Shown here: piece after piece, positions 1 to 8,053 of the stretch
How the letters are laid out: every line of letters begins with the position of its first letter
How positions within the stretch are numbered: the first letter of the stretch is position 1
Assembly (NCBI RefSeq): GCF_039839275.1
Contig: NZ_JBDOQP010000001.1
Location: 62,001-126,000 of the forward strand
Length of the DNA: 64,000 bases
Direction: 5' to 3'
Source: Aerobium sp039839275
GTDB taxonomy: Bacteria > Pseudomonadota > Alphaproteobacteria > Rhizobiales > Rhizobiaceae
Notes under the pieces: model-generated
The model's database searches: none
What the model saw: the letters and a program-made list of their open reading frames with translations, nothing else
Told to the model about the DNA's origin: nothing
Translations under genes and position numbers: made by a program

Positions 1-179
1 CCGGGCAATACGAGATCGTCTTTTTCGCCGGCGATTATCTGCGAGCCGGCGAAGGAAAGTTGCCAGATCCGCTGTTTCTCGACCAGATTCCGATCCGCTT
101 CGGAATGGCGGAACAGACGCACTACCATGTGCCGCTGCTGGTCTCGCCCTACGGCTATTCGACCTACAGGGGAAGCTGA
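1..179 (+). CDS. uraH: 5-hydroxyisourate hydrolase, C-terminal part (cut by window edge)
   Basis: Only the last 58 residues are present; reading frame starts at base 3 and stops at 177-179. The fragment ends in the Y-R-G-S tetrapeptide that is the hallmark of transthyretin-like 5-hydroxyisourate hydrolases, preceded by the typical HYHVPLLVSPYGYSTY stretch. The family hydrolyses 5-hydroxyisourate, the product of urate oxidation, to OHCU. The stop shares one base with the ATG of xdhA (TGATG), so the two are probably co-transcribed and translationally coupled. The context, with xanthine dehydrogenase downstream and urate hydroxylase 6 kb away, fits purine catabolism. Confidence 0.88.
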   Translation, partial: GQYEIVFFAGDYLRAGEGKLPDPLFLDQIPIRFGMAEQTHYHVPLLVSPYGYSTYRGS

Positions 180-1651
180 TGGTCGAAATCCGCGCTGAAA
201 TCCGCTTTCTTCTCAACGGCGAGCCCGTTGCGCTCGCCGACGTCCGTCCAGACGAGACGCTGCTCGACTATCTGCGGCTGCGACGATCGTTACGAGGCAC
301 CAAGGAAGGCTGCGCCGAAGGTGATTGCGGCGCCTGCACGGTCCTTGTCGGCCGCCTTTCGCAAGGGGGACTCGTCTACGAGGGCGTAAACGCGTGCATT
401 CGCTTCCTCGGGTCACTCGACGGGTGCCACGTCGTCACCGTCGAGCATCTGAAAAGTGCCGACGGCACGTTGCATCCGGTGCAGCAGGCCATGGTCGACT
501 TCCACGGCTCCCAATGCGGCTTCTGCACGCCGGGTTTCGTGATGTCGCTTTACGGGTTGTGGATGCGCTCGCCCGATCCGGGCGTTCCGGAAATCGAAAA
601 GGCACTTCAGGGCAATCTTTGCCGTTGCACCGGCTACGAGGCGATCGTGCGGGCAGCCCAAGCTGTCTCGTCATACGGAGAGGCGGGAACGGACATTCTC
701 GCCGCCGAGCGAGCCGATGTGACGGCGCGGCTTGTTGCCATGCGCGATGGCCGTCGCGTGGAAATCGGAACCGGCGCGCAACGCCTGGTGATTCCCGCGA
801 CAGTGGGAGACCTCGCCGCGGTGCTGGATGCCAATCCTGACGCCACGGTCGTGGCCGGGTCGACCGATGTTGGTCTTTGGGTGACGAAACACATGCGTGA
901 TATCGCGCCTGTCGTGTTCATCGGCGGGTTGGCCGAATTGCAGACGATCAGCGAGACCGGTGGCGTCATGAGCATCGGCGCGGGCGTCAACTACACCGAA
1001 GCACGCCGGGCGCTTGCAGGCCATATTCCGGCGCTTTCGGTGCTGATCGACCGGATCGGCGGCGACCAGGTGCGCAACATGGGGACGATCGGCGGCAATA
1101 TCGCCAACGGATCGCCGATCGGCGACATGCCGCCGCCGCTCATCGCGCTCGGCGCCACGTTGACGCTGCACAAGGCCGGTGTGCGGCGCTCGATGCCGTT
1201 GGAGGATTTTTTCGTCGACTACGGCAAGCAGGACCGCGCCATCGGCGAGTTCGTCGAGTGCGTGCATGTGCCGGTGCCGAGGCGCGGTTCGCATTTCGCG
1301 GCCTACAAGATCTCCAAGCGACGCGACGAGGACATCACCGCCGTGCTTGGGGCGTTTCACATGACCATCGCGGATGGGTTGGTCTCGTCGGCACGTATCG
1401 CTTATGGCGGGATGGCGGCAACACCGAAGCGCGCAAAGGCGGTCGAAGCGGCCCTGGTGGGCAAGCCATGGACGATGGAGACCGTCGAAGAGGCGGTGGA
1501 TGCCTATCCGGCCGACTTCAAGCCGCTGAGCGACATGCGTGCTTCGGCGGAATACCGGATGCTGGCGGCCCGCAATCTGCTGAAGCGGTTCTTCCTGGAA
1601 ACGACCGAGGCGGGCAAGCCGTTCACGGTAGAGCGTTATGAGGAGGCGTGA
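179..1651 (+). CDS. xdhA: Xanthine dehydrogenase small subunit (2Fe-2S and FAD domains)
   Basis: 490 residues. The N-terminal plant-type ferredoxin domain carries C45, C50, C53 and C73 (GCAEGDCGACT); the second 2Fe-2S helical domain carries C113, C116, C148 and C150 (QCGFC, LCRC). From about residue 195 an FAD-binding domain of the CO-dehydrogenase flavoprotein type follows (VVAGSTDVG; GTIGGNIANGSPIGD). This subunit passes electrons from the Mo site in XdhB through the Fe-S clusters to FAD and NAD+ in oxidation of hypoxanthine and xanthine to urate. It overlaps uraH by one base and lies 3 bases before xdhB, so uraH-xdhAB looks like one transcript. All cluster cysteines are intact and length is normal. 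Confidence 0.96.
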   Translation: MVEIRAEIRFLLNGEPVALADVRPDETLLDYLRLRRSLRGTKEGCAEGDCGACTVLVGRLSQGGLVYEGVNACIRFLGSLDGCHVVTVEHLKSADGTLHPVQQAMVDFHGSQCGFCTPGFVMSLYGLWMRSPDPGVPEIEKALQGNLCRCTGYEAIVRAAQAVSSYGEAGTDILAAERADVTARLVAMRDGRRVEIGTGAQRLVIPATVGDLAAVLDANPDATVVAGSTDVGLWVTKHMRDIAPVVFIGGLAELQTISETGGVMSIGAGVNYTEARRALAGHIPALSVLIDRIGGDQVRNMGTIGGNIANGSPIGDMPPPLIALGATLTLHKAGVRRSMPLEDFFVDYGKQDRAIGEFVECVHVPVPRRGSHFAAYKISKRRDEDITAVLGAFHMTIADGLVSSARIAYGGMAATPKRAKAVEAALVGKPWTMETVEEAVDAYPADFKPLSDMRASAEYRMLAARNLLKRFFLETTEAGKPFTVERYEEA

Positions 1652-1654
1652 ACA

Positions 1655-3994
1655 ATGAACAGGCACGCAGCTCCCGACATCAAGGCGCAGAAGATCTCCG
1701 GCGGCGTCGCTACCGATCGCAAGCATGATTCGGCGCACAAGCATGTCGCGGGCGAGGCGATCTATATCGACGACATGCCCGAACCGGCTGGCACGCTGCA
1801 TGGCTGTCTCGGGCTCTCGACGGTCGCCCATGCGACGATCCGTTCTATGGACCTTTCGGCGGTCGCCGCTGCACCGGGCGTCGTCGCGGTGCTTACGGGC
1901 CATGATGTGCCCGGCGAGAACGACATCTCGCCAACCGGCAGGCATGACGAGCCCGTTCTCGCCACCGACAAGGTCCAGTTCCACGGCCAGCCCGTATTCG
2001 CCGTCATCGCGCGGACACGCGAAGAGGCGCGCCGCGCCTGCAAGCTGGCCCGGATCGACTATGAGGAACTGCCGGGCGTGTTCGACATCGGCGATGTCGA
2101 TCCGCTGTCCGGCAAGACTGTCACGCCCGGCCTGACGCTGACACGTGGCGACGCGCCCGAAGCCATCGCGGCGGCACCGCGACGCATCAAGGGGCAGATG
2201 CGGGTTGGTGGACAGGACCACTTCTACCTCGAAGGCCATATCGCGATGGCGATACCCGGCGAGGACATGGACGTCACCGTCTACTCCTCGACACAGCACC
2301 CAAGCGAAGTCCAGCACATGGTTGCCCACGCGCTCGGCGTGCCGAGCCACGCGGTGGCGGTGGAAATCCGGCGCATGGGCGGCGGGTTCGGCGGCAAGGA
2401 AACGCAATCGAACCAGTTCGCCGCCATCGCCGCCGTCGCGGCCAAGAAACTTGGCCGCGCGGTGAAAATCCGGCCTGACCGCGACGATGACATGATCGCG
2501 ACGGGAAAGCGCCACGACTTCATCGTCGACTATGAAGTCGGCTTCGACGACGACGGCAACATCCTTGCGGTCGACTATGTCTATGCCGCGCGCTGCGGGT
2601 TCTCCTCCGACCTGTCCGGCCCCGTGACCGACAGGGCGCTGTTTCATTGCGACAACGCCTACTTCTATCCGGCGGTGAAGGCAGTTTCGGCACCTCTGTA
2701 CACCAACACCGTTTCCAACACGGCCTTTCGTGGTTTCGGCGGCCCTCAGGGCATGTTGGGCGCCGAGCGCGTGATCGACGAGGTGGCCTTCGCCACGGGC
2801 AAGGATCCGCTCGAAGTCCGCAAGCGCAACTTCTACGGTGATACCGAACGCAACGTGACGCCCTATCACCAGACGGTGGAGGACAACATCGTCCAACGGA
2901 TCGTCGAGGAACTCGAGGCGACGGCGAACTATGCACGTCGCCGTCGTGAGATCGCGGCCTTCAATGCCAACAGCCGGATCGTCAAGCGTGGACTGGCGCT
3001 CACACCGGTCAAGTTCGGGATCTCATTCACCGCCACCCACTTCAACCAGGCCGGCGCGCTGGTGCATGTCTATACAGACGGCTCGGTTCACCTGAACCAT
3101 GGCGGCACCGAAATGGGGCAGGGGCTCTACATCAAGGTCGCGCAGGTGGTGGCCGAGGAGTTCCAGATCGACATCGAACAGGTGAAGATCACAGCGACCA
3201 CGACCGGCAAGGTGCCCAATACCTCAGCGACCGCGGCTTCGTCAGGCTCGGATCTCAACGGCATGGCGGCACAGAATGCCGCCCGGCAGATCAAGGAGCG
3301 GCTGATCGATTTCGCTGCCGAAAAATACGAGGTGCCGGTGGAGCAGGTTGTGTTCCTGCCCAATCGCGTGCGTGTGGGCAATCAGGAGATGCCGTTCGCC
3401 GACCTCGTCAACCAGGCCTATATCGGCCGCATTCAGCTTTCCGCTGCCGGCTACTACAAGACGCCAAAGATCCACTGGGACCGTGACAAGGGCGAGGGGC
3501 GGCCGTTCTACTACTTCGCCTACGGGGCGGCGTGCTCCGAAGTCGCGGTCGACACACTGACGGGAGAGTATATCGTCGAGCGCACCGACATCCTCCACGA
3601 GACAGGCCGGTCGCTGAACCGCGCCATCGATCTCGGACAGGTCGAAGGCGCCTTCATCCAGGGCATGGGCTGGTTGACCACCGAGGAACTCGTCTGGGAC
3701 GACAAGGGCCGCCTGCGCACCCACGCGCCATCGACCTATAAGATCCCGCTGGCATCTGACCGCCCGAAGATTTTCAACGTCGCGCTTGCCGATTGGTCGG
3801 AGGCCTTCGAGCCGACCATCCATCGCTCGAAGGCAGTAGGCGAACCACCCTTCATGCTCGGGATGTCCGTGCTGCACGCGCTTTCAGATGCGGTGGCAAG
3901 TGTCGCGGACCACGCCGTCTGCCCGCGTCTCGACGCGCCGGCCACGCCCGAGCGCGTGTTGATGGCCATCGAGCGGCTCAAGGCAGTCGGATAG
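1655..3994 (+). CDS. xdhB: Xanthine dehydrogenase molybdopterin-binding subunit
   Basis: 779 residues, usual length. It has the a/b hammerhead domain (about 25-140) and the two Mo-pterin domains. Residues matching the known catalytic set of bacterial XDH are visible: Q187 (GGQDHFYLEG), E249 (GGGFGGKET), R359 (FRGFGG) and the general base E730 (VGEPPFML). This is therefore a true purine hydroxylase and not an aldehyde oxidase relative. A good ribosome site (GAGGAGG) sits inside the end of xdhA. A palindromic intergenic repeat separates it from the maturation gene xdhC. Confidence 0.96.
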   Translation: MNRHAAPDIKAQKISGGVATDRKHDSAHKHVAGEAIYIDDMPEPAGTLHGCLGLSTVAHATIRSMDLSAVAAAPGVVAVLTGHDVPGENDISPTGRHDEPVLATDKVQFHGQPVFAVIARTREEARRACKLARIDYEELPGVFDIGDVDPLSGKTVTPGLTLTRGDAPEAIAAAPRRIKGQMRVGGQDHFYLEGHIAMAIPGEDMDVTVYSSTQHPSEVQHMVAHALGVPSHAVAVEIRRMGGGFGGKETQSNQFAAIAAVAAKKLGRAVKIRPDRDDDMIATGKRHDFIVDYEVGFDDDGNILAVDYVYAARCGFSSDLSGPVTDRALFHCDNAYFYPAVKAVSAPLYTNTVSNTAFRGFGGPQGMLGAERVIDEVAFATGKDPLEVRKRNFYGDTERNVTPYHQTVEDNIVQRIVEELEATANYARRRREIAAFNANSRIVKRGLALTPVKFGISFTATHFNQAGALVHVYTDGSVHLNHGGTEMGQGLYIKVAQVVAEEFQIDIEQVKITATTTGKVPNTSATAASSGSDLNGMAAQNAARQIKERLIDFAAEKYEVPVEQVVFLPNRVRVGNQEMPFADLVNQAYIGRIQLSAAGYYKTPKIHWDRDKGEGRPFYYFAYGAACSEVAVDTLTGEYIVERTDILHETGRSLNRAIDLGQVEGAFIQGMGWLTTEELVWDDKGRLRTHAPSTYKIPLASDRPKIFNVALADWSEAFEPTIHRSKAVGEPPFMLGMSVLHALSDAVASVADHAVCPRLDAPATPERVLMAIERLKAVG

Positions 3995-4051
3995 ACGACG
4001 ATTCTGCGGCTGAGGGTGATGGCGATGCAGGTTATGGTAGAGCTCGACGTT

Positions 4052-4207
4052 GCCCCCCTCTGTCCTCCCGGACATCTCCCCCAACAGGTGGGAGATCAGC
4101 GGTTTCGGCGGCGGCGCGTGTCTTGTAACGCCTACGATTGGCGAAATCCTGCGAAACAGCCAATCTCCCCCCTCGTGGGGCAGATGTCCGGCAGGACAGA
4201 GGGGGGC
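4052..4207. repeat. RIME/Bru-RS-like palindromic intergenic repeat between xdhB and xdhC
   Basis: Two arms of about 45 bases (4052-4096 and 4162-4207) are inverted copies of each other with about half a dozen mismatches; each reads CCCCCCTCTGTCCT...GGACATCT...CCCC. They flank about 65 bases holding a shorter imperfect inverted pair (GGTTTCG near 4101, CGAAAC near 4152). The arms resemble the abundant palindromic elements found between genes in rhizobial and Brucella-group genomes; that family name is from memory. The repeat reads open in the xdhC frame, so it falsely lengthens the xdhC reading frame by 32 codons. A transcript through it would form a long hairpin between xdhB and xdhC. Confidence 0.8.
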
Positions 4208-4233
4208 GTGCGGGAACGCCCGCGCTTCGAGAT

Positions 4234-5046
4234 ATGACATCTGCCACGCTTCGTCTCCGCTCTTTCCTCGACGTATCGCCATCCGTGGCAGTCGTGGACG
4301 TGCAGGAAGCGCTCGGCTCCACGCCGCGCGAGATCGGCGCCTGGATGTTGGTCTCGCCTGATGCCATTTTCGGGACCATCGGGGGTGGCCAGCTCGAATT
4401 CATGGCGATCGCGCGCGCCCGCGAGATGATGCGTGAAGCGGTGGGGAGTGATGTCCTTGATGTCCCGCTGGGCCCGGAGATCGGGCAGTGTTGCGGCGGC
4501 CGGGTGAAGATCGCCATCGCGGTCGTCGACCAGAACCTGCGCGCAACGCTACCCAAGCGGATCGACCGGGAAGAGGCTTCGCAACCCCATGTCTACCTCT
4601 TCGGTGCTGGCCATGTAGGCCACGCGCTTGCCGAAGCCTTCGCGCTCCTGCCGGTTTCGGTCACTGTCGTCGAGACACGCGCGGAAGCGCTGGACGGGAT
4701 GCCGGACAGTGTCGACACCGTTCTGACGCCAGTGCCCGAGGAGACGGTGCGCGGCGCGCCTGCGGGCTCGGGCTTCATCGTGCTGACTCACGATCACGCA
4801 CTGGATTTCCTCATCGTCGCCGAAGCGCTGAGGCGAAGCGACGCGCTCTATGTCGGGATGATTGGCTCGCGGACCAAAATGGCAACGTTCAAGAGCTGGT
4901 ATCTCAGGGAGGCAGCAGGCAACGAGGCGGATGCCGCCCGCCTCGTCTGCCCGATCGGGGGTGCCGGTCTCAAGGACAAGCGGCCCGCGGTCATCGCCGC
5001 GCTGGCCGCGGCCGAAGTGCTCCGCGCGCTGCTGCCGGCAGGATAG
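4234..5046 (+). CDS. xdhC: Xanthine dehydrogenase accessory protein XdhC
   Basis: 270 residues from the ATG at 4234; an in-frame extension to 4138 is repeat sequence and is rejected. XdhC binds and sulfurates the molybdenum cofactor and inserts it into XdhB. The family signatures are seen: GTIGGGQLEF near residues 45-55, a QCCGG cysteine pair near 88, and a Rossmann-type nucleotide fold with LFGAGHVGHALAEAF near 127-141. Near the C-terminus IGGAGLKDKRP is typical. Separation from xdhAB by a palindromic repeat may uncouple its expression from the enzyme subunits. It ends 3 bases from the convergent dps gene. Confidence 0.93.
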   Translation: MTSATLRLRSFLDVSPSVAVVDVQEALGSTPREIGAWMLVSPDAIFGTIGGGQLEFMAIARAREMMREAVGSDVLDVPLGPEIGQCCGGRVKIAIAVVDQNLRATLPKRIDREEASQPHVYLFGAGHVGHALAEAFALLPVSVTVVETRAEALDGMPDSVDTVLTPVPEETVRGAPAGSGFIVLTHDHALDFLIVAEALRRSDALYVGMIGSRTKMATFKSWYLREAAGNEADAARLVCPIGGAGLKDKRPAVIAALAAAEVLRALLPAG

Positions 5047-5049
5047 GCG

Positions 5050-5538
5050 CTATTCCTTTTCCTGCACGTGCGCTTCCAGAAACCACAAATTCTTGTCGAG
5101 ATCACGCGACAGTGCCGTGAATATGTCGGCCGTGTCCGCGTCGCCGGCCTCGTCCGCTTCGTCGATCGCCGCACGCGCCGCATTGGCTGCAGCCCCGTAG
5201 CGATCGATGAGCGCCGCGAGATGATCCTTGGTCTTCGAAATGTCGGTTGGATATGGCTTGAGCGTCGTCTTCTCGGCAACCACCTGGGAGGTGCCGGAGG
5301 CCATGCCGCCAAGCTGCACGGCGCGTTCGGCGATGGTATCGACATGGCCGTCCAGCGCTGTGCGGAAACCGTCGAGCATCTCGTGGATGGCGATGAACTG
5401 CGGGCCTTTAAGATTCCAGTGCGCCTGCTTGGTCAGCAATGCGAGATCTATCGCATCGGCGAGCCGCGCATTGAGCAGTTCGATGGAAACCTTCTTGGTA
5501 TTGGATTTGAGATCGTTGAGGGTGGAATGCAAAGCCAT
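5050..5538 (-). CDS. dps: Dps family DNA-binding ferritin-like protein
   Basis: 162 residues from the ATG at 5538, chosen over an upstream start at 5580 because AGGAGT lies 6 bases before it and because Dps proteins are of this length. The ferroxidase signature is present: QAHWNLKGPQF with the histidine, then HEMLDGFRTALDGHVDTIAERA with the acidic ligands and partner histidine. Dps dodecamers bind DNA, oxidise and store iron, and protect from peroxide in stationary phase. A GAAAC-N17-CGTT sequence 46 bases upstream suggests control by the EcfG general stress sigma factor. Confidence 0.94.
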   Translation of the reverse strand: MALHSTLNDLKSNTKKVSIELLNARLADAIDLALLTKQAHWNLKGPQFIAIHEMLDGFRTALDGHVDTIAERAVQLGGMASGTSQVVAEKTTLKPYPTDISKTKDHLAALIDRYGAAANAARAAIDEADEAGDADTADIFTALSRDLDKNLWFLEAHVQEKE

Positions 5539-5583
5539 GGCCGAACTCCTGAAAAGCGTTGTCGTGAAATATTGCGTCATTAC

Positions 5584-5609
5584 AACGTAGGAAATGGTTG
5601 CCTGGTTTC
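5584..5609 (-). promoter_or_regulatory. Candidate EcfG-type promoter of dps
   Basis: On the minus strand the sequence reads GGAAAC, 17 bases, CGTT (the -35-like GAAAC at 5609-5605, CGTT at 5587-5584). The alphaproteobacterial general-stress sigma factor EcfG recognises GGAAC-N16/17-CGTT; here the -10 element is exact and the -35 differs at one base. The -10 element ends about 45 bases before the dps ATG. dps is a frequent member of the EcfG regulon. Confidence 0.5.
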
Positions 5610-5652
5610 CTCCCCCTTTGCGCTGTCTTGTCGCGTCAGCAAGGCGACGCTC

Positions 5653-5678
5653 GGAACCGATTCGGGACTCCGGAAGTT
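5653..5678 (+). promoter_or_regulatory. Candidate EcfG-type promoter of the 24-residue membrane peptide
   Basis: GGAAC at 5653-5657, 17 bases, then AGTT at 5675-5678, against the consensus GGAAC-N16/17-CGTT. The -35 box is exact and the -10 has one mismatch. The likely transcript would start about 20-25 bases before the ATG at 5710. It faces away from the similar box in front of dps. Confidence 0.45.
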
Positions 5679-5709
5679 TCTACCCCGGATGAACAATAGG
5701 AGAGTTGCC

Positions 5710-5784
5710 ATGAACAGCATTATCTACATCGTCGGTCTCGTCGTCATCGTTGTCGCGATTCTTTCGTTTCTCGGGCTGGGCTGA
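5710..5784 (+). CDS. 24-residue single-span membrane peptide
   Basis: The peptide begins MNSIIYIVGLVVIVVAIL and is one hydrophobic helix with a short SFLGLG tail and almost no polar residue. AGGAG lies 8 bases before the ATG, a strong ribosome site, which supports real translation despite the tiny size. Similar micro-proteins of unknown role occur in rhizobia. An EcfG-like promoter precedes it and it sits beside dps, so a role in the envelope during stress is an inference only. A longer frame running in from 5068 is antisense to dps and is not considered real. Confidence 0.65.
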   Translation: MNSIIYIVGLVVIVVAILSFLGLG

Positions 5785-5795
5785 GCCGAGAGCGC

Positions 5796-6716
5796 CTAGC
5801 GCCCGGCCATGATGTCGCGGATCATCCGCTGGCATCGTTCGGCCATGAAGTCGAGCAGCAGACGCACCTTGGGGTCCTGAAACTTCCTGTGGGGATACAC
5901 GGCAGCAAGTTTCACCGGAGCCGGGGGGTTGTCCGGCAAAATCACCTTCAAACGACCATCGCGCAGGAAGGGCTCTATGTCGAAGCGTGGCTTGTTGATT
6001 ATGCCGCGCCCGGCGAGAGCCCATCCTGTCACGACGTCGCCATCGTCTGAATCATAGGGTCCGGAAACCTCGAATTTCTGCGGGCCCTCATCCGTCTTCA
6101 GCAGCCAACTGTGCTCCTTGTTTCCGGGAAAGCGCAGCATCAGGCAGTCATGCCTCTCGCTGATGAGTTCCTGTGGCGCTTTCGGCTCGCCGCGCCGCGC
6201 CAGATAGACGGGCGAAGCGGCCAGCACACGCTCGCAATCCATGATGCCACGCATCCGCAGGCTTGAATCCTCCAGCAGGCCAAGCCGGAAGGCGACGTCT
6301 ATGCCTTCCTTCATGATATCGACGTTGTGGTCGGACAGGCGCAGCCGTACCTCGATGTCGGGGTAGCGATCCCGGAATTCGGGGATGCCGGAGGCGATCA
6401 GACGGCGTCCGAGGCCGAGTGGCGCCGTCACGCGGATCGTTCCGCGTGGCTGCCCGGACAAGGCGCTGACGGCGGCCTCGGCCTCGACAATCGATTCCAG
6501 GACCTTCTTGGCGCCGTCATAAAAGACGCGGCCATGTTCGGTCGGCATCAACTGGCGGGTGGTGCGATTGAACAACCGCACCCCCAGATGCTTTTCCAAC
6601 TCCTTGATGCGGTTGGAGGTAACGGCCGGTGATATGCGCATGTCGCGCCCGGCCGCAGACAGGTTGCCGAGTTCCACGACGCGGACGAAGACAGCGATGT
6701 TATCGAGATAGGCCAT
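5796..6716 (-). CDS. LysR family transcriptional regulator
   Basis: 306 residues, typical LysR length. Winged helix-turn-helix at residues 1-60 (NLSAAGRDMRISPAVTSNRIKELEKHLGVRLFNR) and a periplasmic-binding-like effector domain from about 90. It belongs to the subgroup resembling the CrgA/DsdC-like single-gene repressors, but no effector can be read. It is divergent from puuD with 119 bases between, the usual place for a LysR regulator controlling its neighbour, so it is a good candidate regulator of urate/guanine degradation. A GAGGT ribosome site precedes the ATG. A small palindrome, AATG-TGG-CATT at 6731-6741, lies just upstream. Confidence 0.9.
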   Translation of the reverse strand: MAYLDNIAVFVRVVELGNLSAAGRDMRISPAVTSNRIKELEKHLGVRLFNRTTRQLMPTEHGRVFYDGAKKVLESIVEAEAAVSALSGQPRGTIRVTAPLGLGRRLIASGIPEFRDRYPDIEVRLRLSDHNVDIMKEGIDVAFRLGLLEDSSLRMRGIMDCERVLAASPVYLARRGEPKAPQELISERHDCLMLRFPGNKEHSWLLKTDEGPQKFEVSGPYDSDDGDVVTGWALAGRGIINKPRFDIEPFLRDGRLKVILPDNPPAPVKLAAVYPHRKFQDPKVRLLLDFMAERCQRMIRDIMAGR

Positions 6717-6835
6717 GGCACCTCAGGGGCAATGTGGCATTATTTTCCAGTTTTTTTTGAAAGTCATCGTGCATCTACCCCCTTCCTGTTCGAAGCGGAA
6801 GCCGTAGACTTCGCGGAGAGCATACGAGGGGTCTG

Positions 6836-8053
6836 ATGCACGACTTTGCGATCTTCTGGGAATGGCTTTCATTCGGCGTGCGTTGGCTTCACGTCGTCAC
6901 CGCCATCGCTTGGATCGGATCTTCGTTCTATTTCATCACGCTCGACCTCGGCCTGGTGAAGCGCGAGGGGATGCCCGCCGGCGCGACGGGCGAGGAATGG
7001 CAGGTCCACGGCGGCGGCTTCTACCACATCCAGAAATACATGGTGGCGCCAGAGCGGATGCCGGAGCACCTGACGTGGTTCAAGTGGGAATCCTATGCCA
7101 CGTGGATGTCGGGCTTTTTCCTGCTGGCGGTGGTCTATTATGCCGGGGCGGATCTCTACCTGATCGATCCGAACGTGCTCGACGTCTCGGCGCCGATCGC
7201 CATCTTCATCTCGATGGCATCGCTGGCGCTTGGCTGGCTGATCTACGACCAGCTCTGCAAGTCGCCGCTGGCCAACAATGACACGCTGCTGATGCTGGTT
7301 CTGTTTCCGATCCTGGTGGCGATCGCCTGGGGTTATACCCAGCTCTTCACTGGGCGCGCCGCTTTCCTGCACCTGGGGGCGTTCACCGCCACCATCATGT
7401 CTGCCAACGTGTTTCTGACGATCATCCCCAACCAGAAGATAGTCGTGGCCGACCTCATCGCGGGCCGTAGGCCCGACCCGAAATACGGCAAGATCGCCAA
7501 GACCCGCTCGCTTCACAACAACTACCTGACGCTGCCGGTCATCTTCCTGATGATCTCGAACCACTATCCGCTGGCATTCGCGACGGAGTTCAACTGGATC
7601 ATCGCGTCGCTGATATTCCTGATCGGCGTGCTGATCCGGCACTATTTCAACAGCATGCATGCGCGAAAGGGCAAGCCGCACTGGACATGGGCGCTCGCCG
7701 CGGTGCTCTTCATTTTCATCATGTGGCTGTCGACCGTCCCCCGGGTACTCACCGGGGAGGAGCAGGTCTCCGCGACCGGCGAGATCTACATGGCGTCCGA
7801 ACATTTTCCCGCTGTGCGAAACGCCGTGCTGGGTCGCTGCTCGATGTGCCACGCAGCCGCGCCGGCATGGGACGGCATCGCGTTTGCGCCTAAGGGCGTG
7901 GCGCTGGAAACCGAAGCGCAGATCGCCGAGCATGCACGCGAGATCTACCTGCAGGCGGGGCGCAGCCACGCGATGCCGCCCGGAAACGTGTCCGGCATTA
8001 CGCCCGAGGAGCGCGCGCTGCTGGTTGCATGGTTCGAGGGAGCGCGCAGGTGA
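6836..8053 (+). CDS. puuD: Urate hydroxylase PuuD, membrane-bound with C-terminal cytochrome c
   Basis: 405 residues. The N-terminal two thirds contain about eight membrane helices, beginning with a histidine-bearing helix (VRWLHVVTAIAWIGSSFYF), as in the DUF989 urate oxidase family. The C-terminal 70 residues form a cytochrome c domain: haem-binding CSMCH at 335-339 and a likely axial methionine M380 (HAMPPGN). The family oxidises urate to 5-hydroxyisourate at the membrane and hands electrons to the respiratory chain instead of making peroxide. Its product is the substrate of UraH at the window start. GAGGGG precedes the ATG. It overlaps guaD by four bases. Confidence 0.93.
   Translation: MHDFAIFWEWLSFGVRWLHVVTAIAWIGSSFYFITLDLGLVKREGMPAGATGEEWQVHGGGFYHIQKYMVAPERMPEHLTWFKWESYATWMSGFFLLAVVYYAGADLYLIDPNVLDVSAPIAIFISMASLALGWLIYDQLCKSPLANNDTLLMLVLFPILVAIAWGYTQLFTGRAAFLHLGAFTATIMSANVFLTIIPNQKIVVADLIAGRRPDPKYGKIAKTRSLHNNYLTLPVIFLMISNHYPLAFATEFNWIIASLIFLIGVLIRHYFNSMHARKGKPHWTWALAAVLFIFIMWLSTVPRVLTGEEQVSATGEIYMASEHFPAVRNAVLGRCSMCHAAAPAWDGIAFAPKGVALETEAQIAEHAREIYLQAGRSHAMPPGNVSGITPEERALLVAWFEGARR

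Noticed and set aside
671..2896. 741-residue minus-strand frame antisense to xdhAB
   Set aside because: Shadow of the xdh genes; composition biased and no motif.
4016..4237. 73-residue frame between xdhB and xdhC
   Set aside because: It lies almost wholly in the palindromic repeat.
6731..6741. AATG-TGG-CATT as a LysR binding site
   Set aside because: Only four complementary bases per arm, although the place is right; kept as a note in the LysR entry.
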